Below, one piece after another: positions 35,070 to 47,326 of a stretch of DNA of 64,000 nt. The notes beneath the pieces are model-generated. The model did no database searches, was not told the DNA's origin, and saw nothing but the letters and a program-made list of their open reading frames with translations. Source of the stretch: Neurospora intermedia (lineage: Eukaryota > Ascomycota > Sordariomycetes > Sordariales > Sordariaceae); NCBI GenBank assembly GCA_037102815.1, contig BTPP01000004.1, positions 496,001 through 560,000 of the forward strand, given 5' to 3'. Positions within the stretch are counted from its first letter, which is position 1; each line of letters starts with the position of its first letter. The translations under genes and the position numbers were made by a program.

Positions 35070-37347
35070 ATGAAACTACCACGCTCCTCGCCGAACACCA
35101 CAACAAGCACTCCTTCTGCGATGGGTTCTGAGAGCAAGCTCCCTGCGTCGGGCATCCTGACCAGCCCTGATCGTCTTCGCAAGATCGATCAGTTGCGCGA
35201 GAAGAACATCGATGTCATCTTGCCGCTGCCTACACTGGTTGCGGTCGGTGATCAAAGCTCTGGCAAGTCCTCCTTGCTTGAGAGCGTCACTGGGATCCCG
35301 TTCCCTCGCGGCCAGGAACTTTGCACCCGTTACGCGACCCAGATTACCCATCGCCGCGATGCTGAGGTGCAGATTATCATCACCATCATTCCTGCCCCAC
35401 AGAGCACCGAGGCGGAAAAGGCCACTCTTAGGTCTTACCGTAAGGAGCTTTCCTCGACGACCGAGCTCCGTAATCAATTTGCCAAGATTCTTGATGAGGT
35501 AGGCGTCCCGCCTTTTATTTTATCAGCTTCCGCTAACTATTACACAGGTCAACGTCTATATGAAGATCAAGACGGACAAGAACCCTGAAGGAGAGAAGAC
35601 GTTTTCTAGGGACATCTTGAAGATTGAGAAATGCGGCCCCACTGAGGACTATCTCACTGTCATCGACGTTCCTGGCATCTTCCGCCTGACCTCCAAAGGA
35701 CAAACGACAGAGAGCGATCGCAGCCTAGTTCGAGAAATGGTCACCGGCTTTATCAAGGACAAACGGACCATCATCCTTGCCGTCTTGCCTGCTAATGTGG
35801 ATATCATGACGCAGGAGATTCTGGCTCTGGCCGAAAAATACGATCCTGATGGAGAGCGCACCCTCGGCGTCCTCACCAAGCCTGATTTGGTCATTGAGCG
35901 CAGCGCCAAAGAAGCGGTCTGCAATCTCGTCACGGGAAGGAAGAAAGCCCTCAACCTTGGCTACTACCTTGTCAAGAACCGCGGGGGTGATGACGATGAT
36001 GACACTGAGGATGACTTTGGCCTTCGCCGCAAGGAGCGGGATCTTTTCCAACAGAGCCCTTGGTGCAACCTGCCACAAGAACGGGTTGGTGTTACCGCTC
36101 TCCGTGAGAGGCTCCAAGATCTGCTGGGTGAAATCACCGACAGGGCGTACCCTGAGCTGCGATCTGAAGCCCGGAAGAAGCTTGCGGAGGCCCGGGATCA
36201 ACGAGAGGCACTGGGCCCTTCTCGGCAGACCGATCGAGAGCAACAACAGTATCTCGCTCAGATTGCAGCCAGGTTCCAGAGCATCATCCGAGCAGCTCTT
36301 GCAACCGATTATTCAGCTCATCCGGCGTTCGATGTGGATGAGCTTCGTTTAATCACGGAACTAGTCCGTCTTACGGAGACGTACAACACAACCATGGACA
36401 GCAAAGGCCACAAATACGCTTTTCAGCAAGGCGGGAAGGCTACAGCCGAGGCGTCCACGTCTGATGAGTCCGAGCAAGAAGACGAATCAGACGAGGATCC
36501 TGATGACGACGATTGGTTGAGGAAAGTGCTCAGCGAAAATCCGGAGCTGGACGGTATCATCAGCTTGGACGACGAACCGAACTGCGTATTCTCCGTCGGA
36601 AATGACAACGGCAGATGGATTGAGACCGTCTACCGCCAGTGCCGCGGGATTGAGCTTGGCACCTTTAGTCCCATGGTCCTTGCCAGCGCCTTCCGGGACC
36701 AAACTGCCAAATGGGGTCTCATAACTGAGCGTCATGTGAGCAGGGTCATCTTGACCATCCACAACTTCATCAGTGAGATATTGAAGGTTGCTTGCACGGA
36801 TCCCAAGACACGCGAGGTTTTGAAGGCCACCATCATCGATGATCTGGTAGCTAGATACACAAGCGGCATGGACTTTGCCAAGTACTTGGTTCAAGTGGAA
36901 CGGGAGAAGAAGCCGTACACAGTCAACCATTACTTCAACAGCAACCTCCAGGCAGCTCGTGGCCAGAGAATGTACGACGCTCTCGTCCCAAAGAGTTTCG
37001 TATTACAATCTGGCCACAAGGCTGTCAAGCTCGCCGAGGTCAAGACGGCCACCACCAACAAGAGCAACGAGCAGCACGCCCATGAGGACATCCATGACAT
37101 CCTCAAGAGCTACTACAAGGTCGCTCTCAAGCGTTTTGTCGACAACGTCTGGAGTCATGCCGTTGATCATCACCTGCTGTCCGGTCCTAACAGCCCCTTG
37201 GCCCTGTTTTCCGAGCAGTGGGTGCTTGGCCTGGACGAAGATTCCCTGAATGCTATTGCTGGAGAGTCCCGCTCGACCAGAGATAAGCGTCTGGAGCTGA
37301 GCAAGAAGATTGCTGATTTGGAGGAGGCGCTGAGGATTCTCAAGTAG
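35070..37347 (+). CDS. Dynamin/Mx-like large GTPase
   Basis: Two exons, 35070-35498 and 35548-37347, with a 49-bp intron, give 742 residues. GTPase motifs are clear: G1 GDQSSGKSS (60-68), the G2 region PRGQELCTRYATQI, G3 DVPG (183-186) and G4 TKPD (253-256). The stalk-like helical region follows. It has two acidic insertions, DDDDDTEDD near residue 295 and a longer one near 435-460, and ends in a coiled-coil-like SKKIADLEEALRILK. No pleckstrin or transmembrane segment is seen. Filamentous fungi carry several Mx-like dynamins of mostly unknown role, so membrane remodelling is the family expectation only. The start at 35070 is the first in-frame ATG; a second at 35121 is possible. Confidence 0.88.
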
Positions 37348-39552
37348 ATGGTGCTGATATTGCTTTTCGTCATACTCCGTTTGGTATGGTCTATGGATGG
37401 CTCATGTCATGACATGTCGTCATCTCCAATCCAAGTGTCATATGTATCATAGATCAGCTCAACCCCAAGTGTACTGAATGAAGTAGCTGCTTTTGCTCAT
37501 AAGATCTCGTTCCCCCTTCTCGTCCATGGCAAAATAATATGACCACTGCTTAGCGGGCGATCAACCACCTGATTAATTACGTTATAACTTAAATAAGGTC
37601 GTTACAAGCTATAATAGAGATTACGACACCTCGAAAACACATCGATCCGTGTCCCTTTGGGATATTTCCACCCAGGAAATGCCTAGAAATCAAGTTCGGA
37701 AGTATAATAAAGACGTTTAGATGCGTAGTAAGTGTTTAGGCAAGGTACCCAAGGTAAATCATCAAAGACTCTCAACAATTCATCCATAACAAGGTGGCCC
37801 CTTACCGCAAGACCCTCACGCATGTTATTCGCCTGCAGCAGCCTAGCGGTAACACCGAGGCACGACACCGCGGTGACGTTTACGGTTCACCGAGATCTCA
37901 ACCTAGATACCTAGGCACGCTAGGATCTAGGTACGTCGACCTGTCACTTGTTACTTGTTACTTGTCACTTACTTGTGTGTCCCAAAGCAGTACCAATTAC
38001 CAAATGCGGTATTCGGTATCCCCGTTCGAAGCAAGGACCCCATGCAGGGCAGTGCTGCTTATGCTTATGTATGCCTTCCCTTGTGCGCATTATCGTTGTC
38101 GGTGCTACACTTACCCAGTCGGATAGTGCGAACCTGACCCGGATGTGTGGTTTGTTTTTATATATTCGGAGTTGATTGATAGACGTGTAGTTGTCATCTG
38201 TGGACGAATCAGGCAGAGAGAGGGTGTGTGGGAGAGTGTGCGGGAGAGAGGGGGCCGGGGTAGTGTACATAGGTACAATAGGTGCAGTTTGGGTCATGGG
38301 ACTACATATGGGAATTGAGGTGGAGGTGTTCCTGTCTGTTCCTGTCTGTTCCTGGAGATGGAAGATGAGATGAGATGGAATGAGATGAGATGAGGAATGG
38401 TAAGCTGCAGGCTGCAATGTACTCCCCTCCCCAGGTTTGTTCTTTGCGTGACACAACCGCAAGGCAACGGGAAAGGGTGGGAAGTACCGAGGGAAGTACC
38501 CGTGGGTTGATCTGCCTCGGGGTTTTGCGTATCCTGGTTGGATCAAGGATCAATCATCCCCGCGTTCTTCGTAAGGCGGGAGCGTGTGATATGATAAGTG
38601 ACATGACTTGGAAAATGAGACATGTTGAAGCCGTTCCTTCTTTCCTTTCTTTTGTTGGACTTGGGAGTCATGTGGGGTTGGAATTACCGACATACATACA
38701 CACATCCAATCTGAAAAGGCGAATACCAGCCACGATGGATCTTTTCATACAAACCAACGTCGACTTGACTGTTCTGTTGTTGTTCCTCTTTCCATTTGGC
38801 GGAAGTCATCAGTGATGACAGCATGCAGCTACTGTATGTAGGTGAGACTGGGGAACTTTATGGGGCAGATGCCCCTGGGGTAACACGGCATGGAAAGGCT
38901 CTGAGGCTGAAGGCCCCACTGAAGCGGCAGTGCCCGCCACATGATGCGGATCCTCTACCCAAAGGGGACTCCATTGTCAGCCACGGGTTCTGTCAGTTAG
39001 GTGGTTGATGGTTTTCGACCAACCGCTCTTACCCGTGGACTTATACAGCACTACTACTGTACTAGTCTAGCGTATAAATCTTCAGCGAAACCCAAGCCCT
39101 GCCAAGAAATCAACCACCGGCCGCCGAGAAGAGACGGTGGGAAACGGTGTAGAGGCACATACAAATCCATCACCGCAGCAGCGCTTGGTGGCTTTCTATG
39201 GCTCCAAGGGTGCCTAGCGCCGCCGTATGCGCTGTAGATCCTTCCACTGCGAAATCGTAAAGGGATTTTAGCGATTTAGCGGTCCAGTGATCATGGCAAT
39301 CCACGCAACGGCAGCCGGGGCCCGGGGCAGGGCAGCAGCGGTCTGACCCTTACTTTCACTTCCCCATTCTTCTCGAGGATCTCATCCGACAGGCTGACGA
39401 CGGATCGATGTCTACACCGAACTTCGTCATACCTCTTACACTGCCCGAGTACACTGAGTAGGGTTACTTAAAGGCGGGACGGTCCGTTACCTTTGTGCAG
39501 GTTTGGAAGCTTCTTTTGAAACCTTGACTCAACGATAGGTACTTGCTTCACC
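37348..39552. other. Intergenic region with short tandem repeats
   Basis: A small TA-rich patch lies near 37570-37620. Short repeats include CTTGTTACTTGTTACTTGTC (about 37947-37975), three CCTGTCTGTT units (about 38331-38352) and a GATGAGATGAGATGG run (about 38362-38396). The part before 39553 is the presumed promoter of the DUF2235 gene. No gene was seen. Confidence 0.45.
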
Positions 39553-42059
39553 ATGGCGAACCAAAACGGCCAAACAGACCAACAACTGCGTCCGCCCACC
39601 CCGGATTATATCACAATGGGAGGTGACGATGATGGAATGGAGACGCCTAGATTACAGGAAGGCATAAAAGCAAAGCCAAAGCGCATCATTGTCTGCTGTG
39701 ATGGAACCTGGATGGATTCACTAGGGAAGAGGGGGTGAGTGTTTACTTTCATGTACTCTTCAGCCCGAGCAGTGCTGACATTAAAGCAGAGAAGAACCAC
39801 CATCAAACGTCACCCGCATTTCACGCGTTCTGCGTCGAACATGCTACGACGGAACTCACCAAGTCATCGCCTACGTCCCCGGCGTAGGCACAAGTAACAA
39901 GTTGGATTCCATTACCGGCGGCGCTTTTGGTATGGGACTGGACCAGGTACCTCATCTCCTCTTCACTCACTTCCACCCCATCTCATTAACCCACCACTAA
40001 CACACTCCAGGACATCCGCGAAGTCTACAACTTCATCTGCACCAACTACGTCGACGGCGACGAGATCTTCCTCATCGGCTTCTCCCGAGGCGCCTTCACC
40101 GCCCGTTCCACCGCCGACATGATCGCCTCTCTGGGCATCCTCATGCCCGACGGTCTCGACCGCTTCTACTCCATCTTCCACGACTACATGTACATGGGCA
40201 CCCCATCACGAAACAAGACTGAGTTCGTCGTGCCCAACTTGCCCGAGTACAAGGGGCAAAAAGGCCAGGCCAAGATTGAGTGGGAGGCGGAGCGGATGAA
40301 GATGTACAAGGAGCAGTTGATCGAGCTGGGCTACACGCGGGACAAGTTCAGTGATAAGAAGACGGACATCACCATCAAGGCGCTGGGAGTGTGGGATACC
40401 GTTGGTGCTTTGGGGATCCCGCCTGCGCCCGTGATTGGCGTCAGAGGGTCGTCGAACCAGTGGGCTTTCACTCACACGCAGATCTCGGATAAGGTGGAGC
40501 ATGCTTTTCAGGCTTTGGCGCTTGATGAGCCACGGTATGCGTTCCGGCCGGCCTTGTGGGAGCGGTTACCGGGCAGTAAGACGAATCTGAAGCAGGTGTG
40601 GTTCCCAGGGACGCATGCGAATGTTGGTGGAGGGTGGTATGATCAGCAGATTGCTGATATTACTCTTGCTTGTGAGTTACCTTTTCCATTTCTACCCTTT
40701 CCGACGCTATACTGACTCCCGAAAAAAGGGATGTGCGACCAACTCTCGACTCTCGGCGTCGAATTCAACCTCAAAAGGATGCACACCATCTTTCTCGACT
40801 CCCTCCGCTACAGCGCCGCCCACCCCTTCCCTTACTCCCCGCCCTCCTTCACCCAAGCCCTCCTCACCAAAGGCAAATCCACCATCTCCAAACTTCTCAC
40901 CATCGGCAAACCCGCCTCTTTGTCCCCGCGCCCCTCCTCCATTTCAATTTCATCCCCCATTTCCCCCCGCCAATCCACCTCCACCACTTCCTCTTCCATC
41001 TCTTCCTCCTCCCACACCAAATCCAAATCCCATCATTCCCACTCTAAATCCCTCTCCCTCTCCATAACCCCCTCTTCAGTCCCCGCCCTCCCTTGGGCTC
41101 TTCCACCGATCTTCCACCCTCCCCCCTCTTCTCCGCCCAACGGTCCCTTCTTCCACGACTCCAAAGAATGCACCCCCTTACACATCCACTCCCACCCCCC
41201 TCTCGCCTCTACCCCTTCCGCCCTGCTCTCTCTCGGCGCCCGCCCCTGGGGCCTAGGAACTCTCCGCAACCCAGCCAATACAAGTCTAGCTACCCTCGCG
41301 GGGCGTACCGTTCGGCGCCCTGGTCTTTTCCTCAGGGTAGACGAGGACTCGAATACCGATACGCCTTTCCCGCTTTTATCCACGGGAGAGACGATCCATT
41401 CATCCGTTAGAGTCCGCTTAACCTGCGGTGGACTAGGGCCGGATGATAAGGATGTTTGGGGTTGTGATGCTCTACTAAAGGGACAAGACGGGAAGCCGTT
41501 GTGGAAGTTGGAAAAGGGGTGGGGGCTCGCAAAAGAGGAACAAGAAAGGGTGGAAGGGTTTGTGCCGAGGGAAGTGAGCGTCTTGGGACCATGTGCAGGT
41601 GGGAGAAAAAGGAGTGGGTCAAGGGTATACCCCACCGAAGGACTATACGAGGTGAAAAAAGAGGAAATGGCGTGGCGGTGGGTTTATATAGGGGATGAGA
41701 AATCAGTACAGACGGGAACGGGAAGTGGAAAGATCATGTTTGGCAAAGGGGTAAGGTTCCCGGATCGCAAAGTGTTGGCGGAGGAGCCGGTGGTGGGGTA
41801 TTGGGAACGGTATCTGTTGGGTATGTTGACTGCGCCCGGTGAGAGGGATGTGTGGCGATGGGCAGCGGAGAGGGGGATGGAGAGGGGTGTTACCTCTGGT
41901 GACGGTGACGAGGGGGTACTACCTCTAGGGGAGGTTAGTATGAATGAGCAGAGGGTGAATGGGAGGATACCCCTACCTCTAAAGAGTAATGGTAATGGGA
42001 CGGGGAATGGAAGTGCAAGTGGGAAGGGACATACCAAGGCTGCGCATAGTGTTGGTTAG
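39553..42059 (+). CDS. DUF2235 alpha/beta-hydrolase protein (Tle1-like lipase fold)
   Basis: Four exons, 39553-39734, 39790-39946, 40011-40671 and 40729-42059, give 776 residues. Introns are 55, 64 and 57 bp, and all joints keep the frame. The DUF2235 signature is complete: CCDGTW near residue 50, the nucleophile elbow GFSRG (Ser138), GVWDTVGALG (Asp about 242) and FPGTHANVGGG (His about 315), forming a Ser-Asp-His triad. The family is shared with bacterial type VI phospholipase effectors (Tle1), but fungal members are intracellular proteins of mostly unknown role. After the hydrolase core there is a Ser/Pro-rich stretch (about residues 385-470) and a long C-terminal region that folds back into a conserved-looking segment. 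There is no signal peptide or membrane span. A lipid or ester substrate is inferred. Confidence 0.9.
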
Positions 42060-43261
42060 AGACTGGACTTGGGCCTTGCGGGGTGCTGGTAGCTTGGTGA
42101 TGGTGGCGTGGCGGGTTTTTGAGTACTGCTTTTTGAGTTATTGGATTATGGGTACCTACATAGCCTGGTGTTTTGGGAGTTTTTTTTTTTTGGTTTTGCG
42201 TTTGGTCATACATATCTCATGAAAGAAAGGGACTATTTTTTTGGTTTGTCTTGAAAGGGTGAAAGAAGCAAGGTCGTAAGACAGAGTAGAGGTAGTTCTA
42301 ATAACGTAATGTTTCAAATTGTTAATTCCACAGCCTGGTGAACGACGACATTGATGGACTAGGATGCATGTATACCTAGGAAGGTCGTCAATCAATACTT
42401 GTACAGTTTATTCCTGCTTTCCTTGATAGCTTGAGACTTCCTATAAAATCCCCTACCTAGGCATTTCCATATCCAAGTGAGTCAGTCGGGTTGTGCCTAC
42501 CTACTTAGCTTACCTGTAGGTATTCATCTTCGTCCTTGAGGTTTGTTTGGGATTGACAACTTGGGATAGATCGATCCTGTTTGGTATGCCATGCCAGGGG
42601 GTTACGTACCAAGCTAACGAACGGACGAACAAAGGAACCAGCATTGACTTGTATTGTTCTTGAGTGGGTGATGGGATAATACTATGTATGTGGGGATTGG
42701 AGCTTGTCAACCTTGGCTACTCTCTCTCTCTTTTTGCTTTTTTTTTTTTTTCTTCCGTACTTCACGAATGTAGTAGGGGCATCAAGAGCGATTTGATCGA
42801 TCAAGTACGGTACTAGGTACACAGTAAGCACACTTTTAGTCTCTATACTGGACCGATGACCTATCTCTTATGCATACATGTATGTATGAATGAACCCATC
42901 AAGTAAGCAAACTACATAACAAACAAGCATAAACTCTTACGTGATCCCAAATAGCGACATAATCTATCTCCATCTAAATAACACCTTATCTAACTGTCCC
43001 TTGTTTTCCTTTTTTGTATAGGTAAATCACACAAAATGGTACAAAGTCAACTTTCTGTATGTATGAAGACCCCACTAGATGTAGAAAGCCCACTGTAGAA
43101 GCCTCTAGATGTGAAGATATTACCTAGACTCAAGTAGAATACAGCGAAATGAAAATATATCTTACACATTCCATAGATACATCCCAGCGACATAGCCCAA
43201 TTTCGGCACCTTGGTTTCACTTTCTTGTGAAAACTACTTTTCTCTAGCCTGTGACGCCGCC
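42060..43261. other. Convergent intergenic region
   Basis: It lies between the DUF2235 gene and the minus-strand gene at 43262-47326 and should hold both 3' UTRs. T-rich runs are at about 42180-42191 and 42737-42751. No gene was seen. Confidence 0.45.
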
Positions 43262-46200
43262 TCATTTATCCCTTTTCACGTCCTCAGTCTCAGCCTCGGG
43301 CATCATATCCTGATTGGGCTTGTCCTTCAAATCCCCTTCTAGATCCCGCGTCAGCTCGTCGGTCAGCTCGTCGGTCAGCTCGTCTTTCAGGTCCTCCTGC
43401 AGGTCCTCTTTCACATCGTCTTTTGGACCCTCTTCCAGATATTCATTTAGATCCTCCTCCAGATCCTCCTTTGAATCCTCAACTATGTCCTCATTCAGCT
43501 CCTGCTTCACATCCTCTTTGACAACCTCCTTCACTCCCTCGTCAAGATCCTCCTCAAGTTCGTGCTTCAGATCCTCCGTCACATTCACAACCGGTTGTGT
43601 CCTTCGGGAGACATAAAGAGCCAGATTCGTCAGAGACCTCCCCCGCGGTGGTCTCGGCGTCGGAACGAACAATGATGGGGTCTTCTCGTCTGAAGGCATC
43701 TCTTGAGTGGTTGCCTCTTCCTCGGGAGCATCTTGAACGGGCGTGCTTTCAAGCACAGCGTTCTGGATGATGGTATCGTTGAGGTCTGATGACATGGCTG
43801 CCTCTTGCGCACTATCCTCCGGGGGGGCGACAGTTTCAGAGTCGGCCGATACACCGATGAAGGAGGAGGTCTCGGTATCGGAAGGTTCGACGATGGAGGT
43901 CTCTGGTGTAGCGACCTCTCCGGCAGGAGTAACCTCATCAGAAGCCTCGGGACCAGTGGTGACGTCGGGCATAGCCTCCTCCAGAATCTCCTCCATAGCA
44001 AGAAACGCCTCCATAGCTGCCTGCTTGGGATTCTCAAAGGAAGAAGCACCCTTGATGTCGGCGTCAACGGCCTCCTCAATACTGGACCTCCAGCCCTCGG
44101 TGTCGGCCTCGGTGAGCTCCATGTTGGTATCGACTTCAGCGTCGGTAACCCCGACGTGACTGGACGGATGATCATCGATGGCAGCTTCTTCTGTGTGGCC
44201 GGTATTGATGAAGGTGGCGGACCGAGCCCGGTCGAATCTTCTCAGCTTTTTCAAGATCTTTGCTATCCTTTGCCTTCTCACTATGAGGATTTCGATCTTT
44301 GCCGCGTTTTCTTTCTTCTTTATAGCCAACTCCGCCAGTGCCTTTATGCCAATGCTGAGCGCAGCTTCATTGTCGACGACGTTATCGACGGCGGCGGCGG
44401 GTTCGAGTTCGTTTTTGTTCTCGTCCACCTCCTCGTTTTTCCCCACTTGTTGATGTTCCGCCTCCCTCGGTTTCTCCATCTCCATCTTCAGCCTCCCGTT
44501 TTTCTCCTTCAACACTTTCATCTCCTTCAGTATCATGATCCTCTCATCCCTTAACGGTTTCATCTTGCTCTCGATTGTCCTTCTCTGCCTAACGCACTTC
44601 TTCTCGAATGCGATTCTCCGCGACATATCCTTCTTCATGAGAATCTCCTCGCACAGAGCCTCGTATGCATCCATTAAACTGTTAAACATGGTCTCATCAG
44701 CTGCTGTCGTGCGAGGGCTTTCTCCAGCGTCAACTTGCTCCACCTTTTCCCCTTCCTGCTCCGCCTTTGTCGCCTTCACCGCCGCAGCCGCCATCTCCTT
44801 CATCGCCCGCTGCTTGAAATCTTCCAAGGGTAGCTTTTTCCTCTTCTCCAACATTTCGAAGAACCCGCTGGTAGTCATGTGGTAGCCGTCTGGGCCCCAG
44901 TCACCGCTTTCGGACTCGCTCATAGCCTCATCATACCACTCTCCTTCCTCTGGTAGAGAGGGTGTAGATTCTGGCCTAAATCGTTCCTCGTCGGCAGACA
45001 TGCTCGTGGCATTGGCGTGCGCATCAACATTGGCGTTGTCCTGCTCGCGTTTGAGTTCGCGCTCCTCTCTTCGTAAATCCTGAGTCAAGGCGTTCCTGAT
45101 GATGGATCTGTACGCGTAGGACGATTTGGTCAAGCCAGGTGGTCCAAAACCGGTTTTCTCGTCCGGTTGCTCGCCATGCCGCTGACGCTCATACGGTTCA
45201 AGATTTTCCTGCGGTCCTCCCTGCTCATCAGCCGATGGAAGAGGCGACGAACCCACGCCACCAAGCTCCCTCTTCCGTTCCGACAGGTTCATAAACGGAA
45301 ACCTGTCGGTCTTCATTCTCCACGCATGCTTGCTCAACAAAAAATGCATCTTCCCTAGCACCATGTCCGCTCTCGACTTGCGCACCGCCTCCAACCTTAG
45401 CTGCATTTCAGCGTTCCTCTTTTCCACCTCCGCGGCCATCTTTTCTGCCATCTCGACGAGCGGCGGGAGTTCGGCCTCGAGCCTGGCCTCCTCATCTGCC
45501 TGAATAGCAACCTGTAACGCCTCCAACAGGCTTTCTATGTCTTTTTCGAACATGGTGCACGCGGCCCAGTGCTCTTCTGAGGAGGCCGAGACTTGTCGGT
45601 CGGCCAGCAGATTCCGAACACGCTGGATGGCAACCTTGTCTGCCACGATCTGGCGGTACAGTTCATACGTACGGCCTTTCTTGAGGCTTTCGGCCCGGCG
45701 GGTCTTCACGGCCGTCAAAACGCGGTTGATCTCGGAGGAGAGCCGCTCGATGTCCTGCTGAAGGCGGCGGTCGCGGAACAGGCGCGCGAGCTCGCCGGCG
45801 CGGCGGAGTATTTTGGGCAGCGCCATGGGGTTGAGGGGCCTAGGATGAACTGCCTGGTTGCGGATGTCTTTGAGGGTGAAAAGGTGGTTGTTCACGTAGA
45901 GGACGCGGCGGCTCGCGGGCACAGCCGTCTCAAACGTGGAGCCCGTGTTGAAGGCGAAGACATGGTTGGCATCGGTCTGGAGCAGCTCGCTGAAGATCTT
46001 GTGCCACGTGCTTAACTCGACGGCTTCGGGGCAGTCCCAATTTTGCTCGGCCAGGTGATGGGGGATGTGTACGAGGGCAAATTGGTAGCAGCACTCCTCG
46101 AACAGCTTATGGAGCGTCAACATGACGGTTGTGGTTACTTTGAAGGGGAAGGAAATAATGGGGTAGTGGTCGGCCAGGGAATCCTTGAGCTGGATGGTCT

Positions 46201-47326
46201 TGGGTTTGACGGTCGCCTCGTTGAGTTTGATGGTCGGGCGCTGGTAGGGCTTAGACGATTCGAGGTTTTGGACGCGCTCGGGCTTGTCCTCATACTCTTC
46301 GATGGGTGCAGGTTGCTCTCTGATGCTTTCCACACCAACGTCCTGCCCTGCCTCCTCCTCCTCCTCCTCCTCGGTCAGTTGTTCAATCTGTTCGTTTCCC
46401 GATTGCTCGACTGGCGTCGCCGCTGTTTTTGTCCCTGCCTCGCGGGAATAGTTGAGTTGGTCTGCAACGACGAAGGCAGCGCGGCGTTGCTTAATGTTCC
46501 TGAGTAACATATCGCGATACTTTTGTATCTCATCAATAGCACCAAGCATCCACTTATAGTCCTGTCCCTTGATTTCCGCTTGTTTGCACTGCTTTGGAGA
46601 TGGTGTGTTGAGGGAGATGCCTGATGACACCAGAATTGCCTCGTCGGCCTCTCGAAACTCTTTTTCTCGCGCCAAAAGCGCAGCTCTACGGTTTCTGACG
46701 TGCTCAGCCCTGAGTTCTACATGTTGGGCATCCGCGGCTTGAGCCCGGGCAAGGTCTAGGTCCATTTGCGCCTCGTCGAATTTGACCTGGGCCTCCTCCA
46801 GGGCTTCCCGGGCACGCACTGCAGATTTGGTAACGTCCACGACGGCGCTACGATAAGCTGCAAAGTCTCGGTAATCGATTGTACGGCGCTTGATGACTAG
46901 GTGGAAGTTAGATATCATAGCGTATGAGCGGGCCAGGGCTTGGATCGCCTTCTGACGATCTTTTTGAGACTGGTTGGTACCAGTGAGGCACCTCAGAGCT
47001 AAGCTTGTAGCGTTTCGGAGATCTCGCCACTTTTTCGCCCTGACCTTCATATTCAGAAAGTTGTTGTGTGTGAGGCGTCTAGCAAGAGACACGACTTCCT
47101 TGTCGTCCTCTGGAGTTTGAGAGGGACGGTCTGGTTGTTCCGTCACGGTAGGCTGTGGAGCAGAGGAAGCCGTGGTTGGGCGGAGAAACTGGCGGTGGTG
47201 AGGGTGGGTGCGGATTTGATGAAGAGGATGGCGGCCGATGGCGACCGACGACTTGAATATGACCCATGAGGCTGGTCGTCGTGCGCATGCAGTCGCCACC
47301 ACGCGGCAGAGGCTCGAGGCAACCAT
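43262..47326 (-). CDS. Large, probably mitochondrial coiled-coil protein with a HEPN-like RNxxxH motif
   Basis: A single exon of 1354 residues. The ATG at 47326 is preferred over an in-frame GTG six bases upstream. The first 50 residues are rich in Arg, Ala and Ser and free of acid (VASSLCRVVATACARRPASW), like a mitochondrial presequence. Helical coiled-coil segments follow (about 160-230), then a globular region (about 395-560) with FEECCYQFALVHIPHHLAEQ and, at 489-494, RNQAVH, matching the R(N)x4H motif of HEPN domains. Long Glu/Lys-rich coiled coils fill the middle. The last 120 residues are acidic imperfect repeats of the type EDLKDELTDELTDEL. Relatives in other Sordariomycetes are, as I recall, annotated only as hypothetical or misleadingly as cytochrome c1 reductase. 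Ribonuclease activity is a hypothesis. Confidence 0.75.
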   Translation of the reverse strand: MVASSLCRVVATACARRPASWVIFKSSVAIGRHPLHQIRTHPHHRQFLRPTTASSAPQPTVTEQPDRPSQTPEDDKEVVSLARRLTHNNFLNMKVRAKKWRDLRNATSLALRCLTGTNQSQKDRQKAIQALARSYAMISNFHLVIKRRTIDYRDFAAYRSAVVDVTKSAVRAREALEEAQVKFDEAQMDLDLARAQAADAQHVELRAEHVRNRRAALLAREKEFREADEAILVSSGISLNTPSPKQCKQAEIKGQDYKWMLGAIDEIQKYRDMLLRNIKQRRAAFVVADQLNYSREAGTKTAATPVEQSGNEQIEQLTEEEEEEEAGQDVGVESIREQPAPIEEYEDKPERVQNLESSKPYQRPTIKLNEATVKPKTIQLKDSLADHYPIISFPFKVTTTVMLTLHKLFEECCYQFALVHIPHHLAEQNWDCPEAVELSTWHKIFSELLQTDANHVFAFNTGSTFETAVPASRRVLYVNNHLFTLKDIRNQAVHPRPLNPMALPKILRRAGELARLFRDRRLQQDIERLSSEINRVLTAVKTRRAESLKKGRTYELYRQIVADKVAIQRVRNLLADRQVSASSEEHWAACTMFEKDIESLLEALQVAIQADEEARLEAELPPLVEMAEKMAAEVEKRNAEMQLRLEAVRKSRADMVLGKMHFLLSKHAWRMKTDRFPFMNLSERKRELGGVGSSPLPSADEQGGPQENLEPYERQRHGEQPDEKTGFGPPGLTKSSYAYRSIIRNALTQDLRREERELKREQDNANVDAHANATSMSADEERFRPESTPSLPEEGEWYDEAMSESESGDWGPDGYHMTTSGFFEMLEKRKKLPLEDFKQRAMKEMAAAAVKATKAEQEGEKVEQVDAGESPRTTAADETMFNSLMDAYEALCEEILMKKDMSRRIAFEKKCVRQRRTIESKMKPLRDERIMILKEMKVLKEKNGRLKMEMEKPREAEHQQVGKNEEVDENKNELEPAAAVDNVVDNEAALSIGIKALAELAIKKKENAAKIEILIVRRQRIAKILKKLRRFDRARSATFINTGHTEEAAIDDHPSSHVGVTDAEVDTNMELTEADTEGWRSSIEEAVDADIKGASSFENPKQAAMEAFLAMEEILEEAMPDVTTGPEASDEVTPAGEVATPETSIVEPSDTETSSFIGVSADSETVAPPEDSAQEAAMSSDLNDTIIQNAVLESTPVQDAPEEEATTQEMPSDEKTPSLFVPTPRPPRGRSLTNLALYVSRRTQPVVNVTEDLKHELEEDLDEGVKEVVKEDVKQELNEDIVEDSKEDLEEDLNEYLEEGPKDDVKEDLQEDLKDELTDELTDELTRDLEGDLKDKPNQDMMPEAETEDVKRDK

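Noticed and set aside
43314-43616. Ser-rich plus-strand frame opposite the 3' end of the large minus-strand gene
   Set aside because: Antisense image of the acidic repeat tail; no independent evidence.
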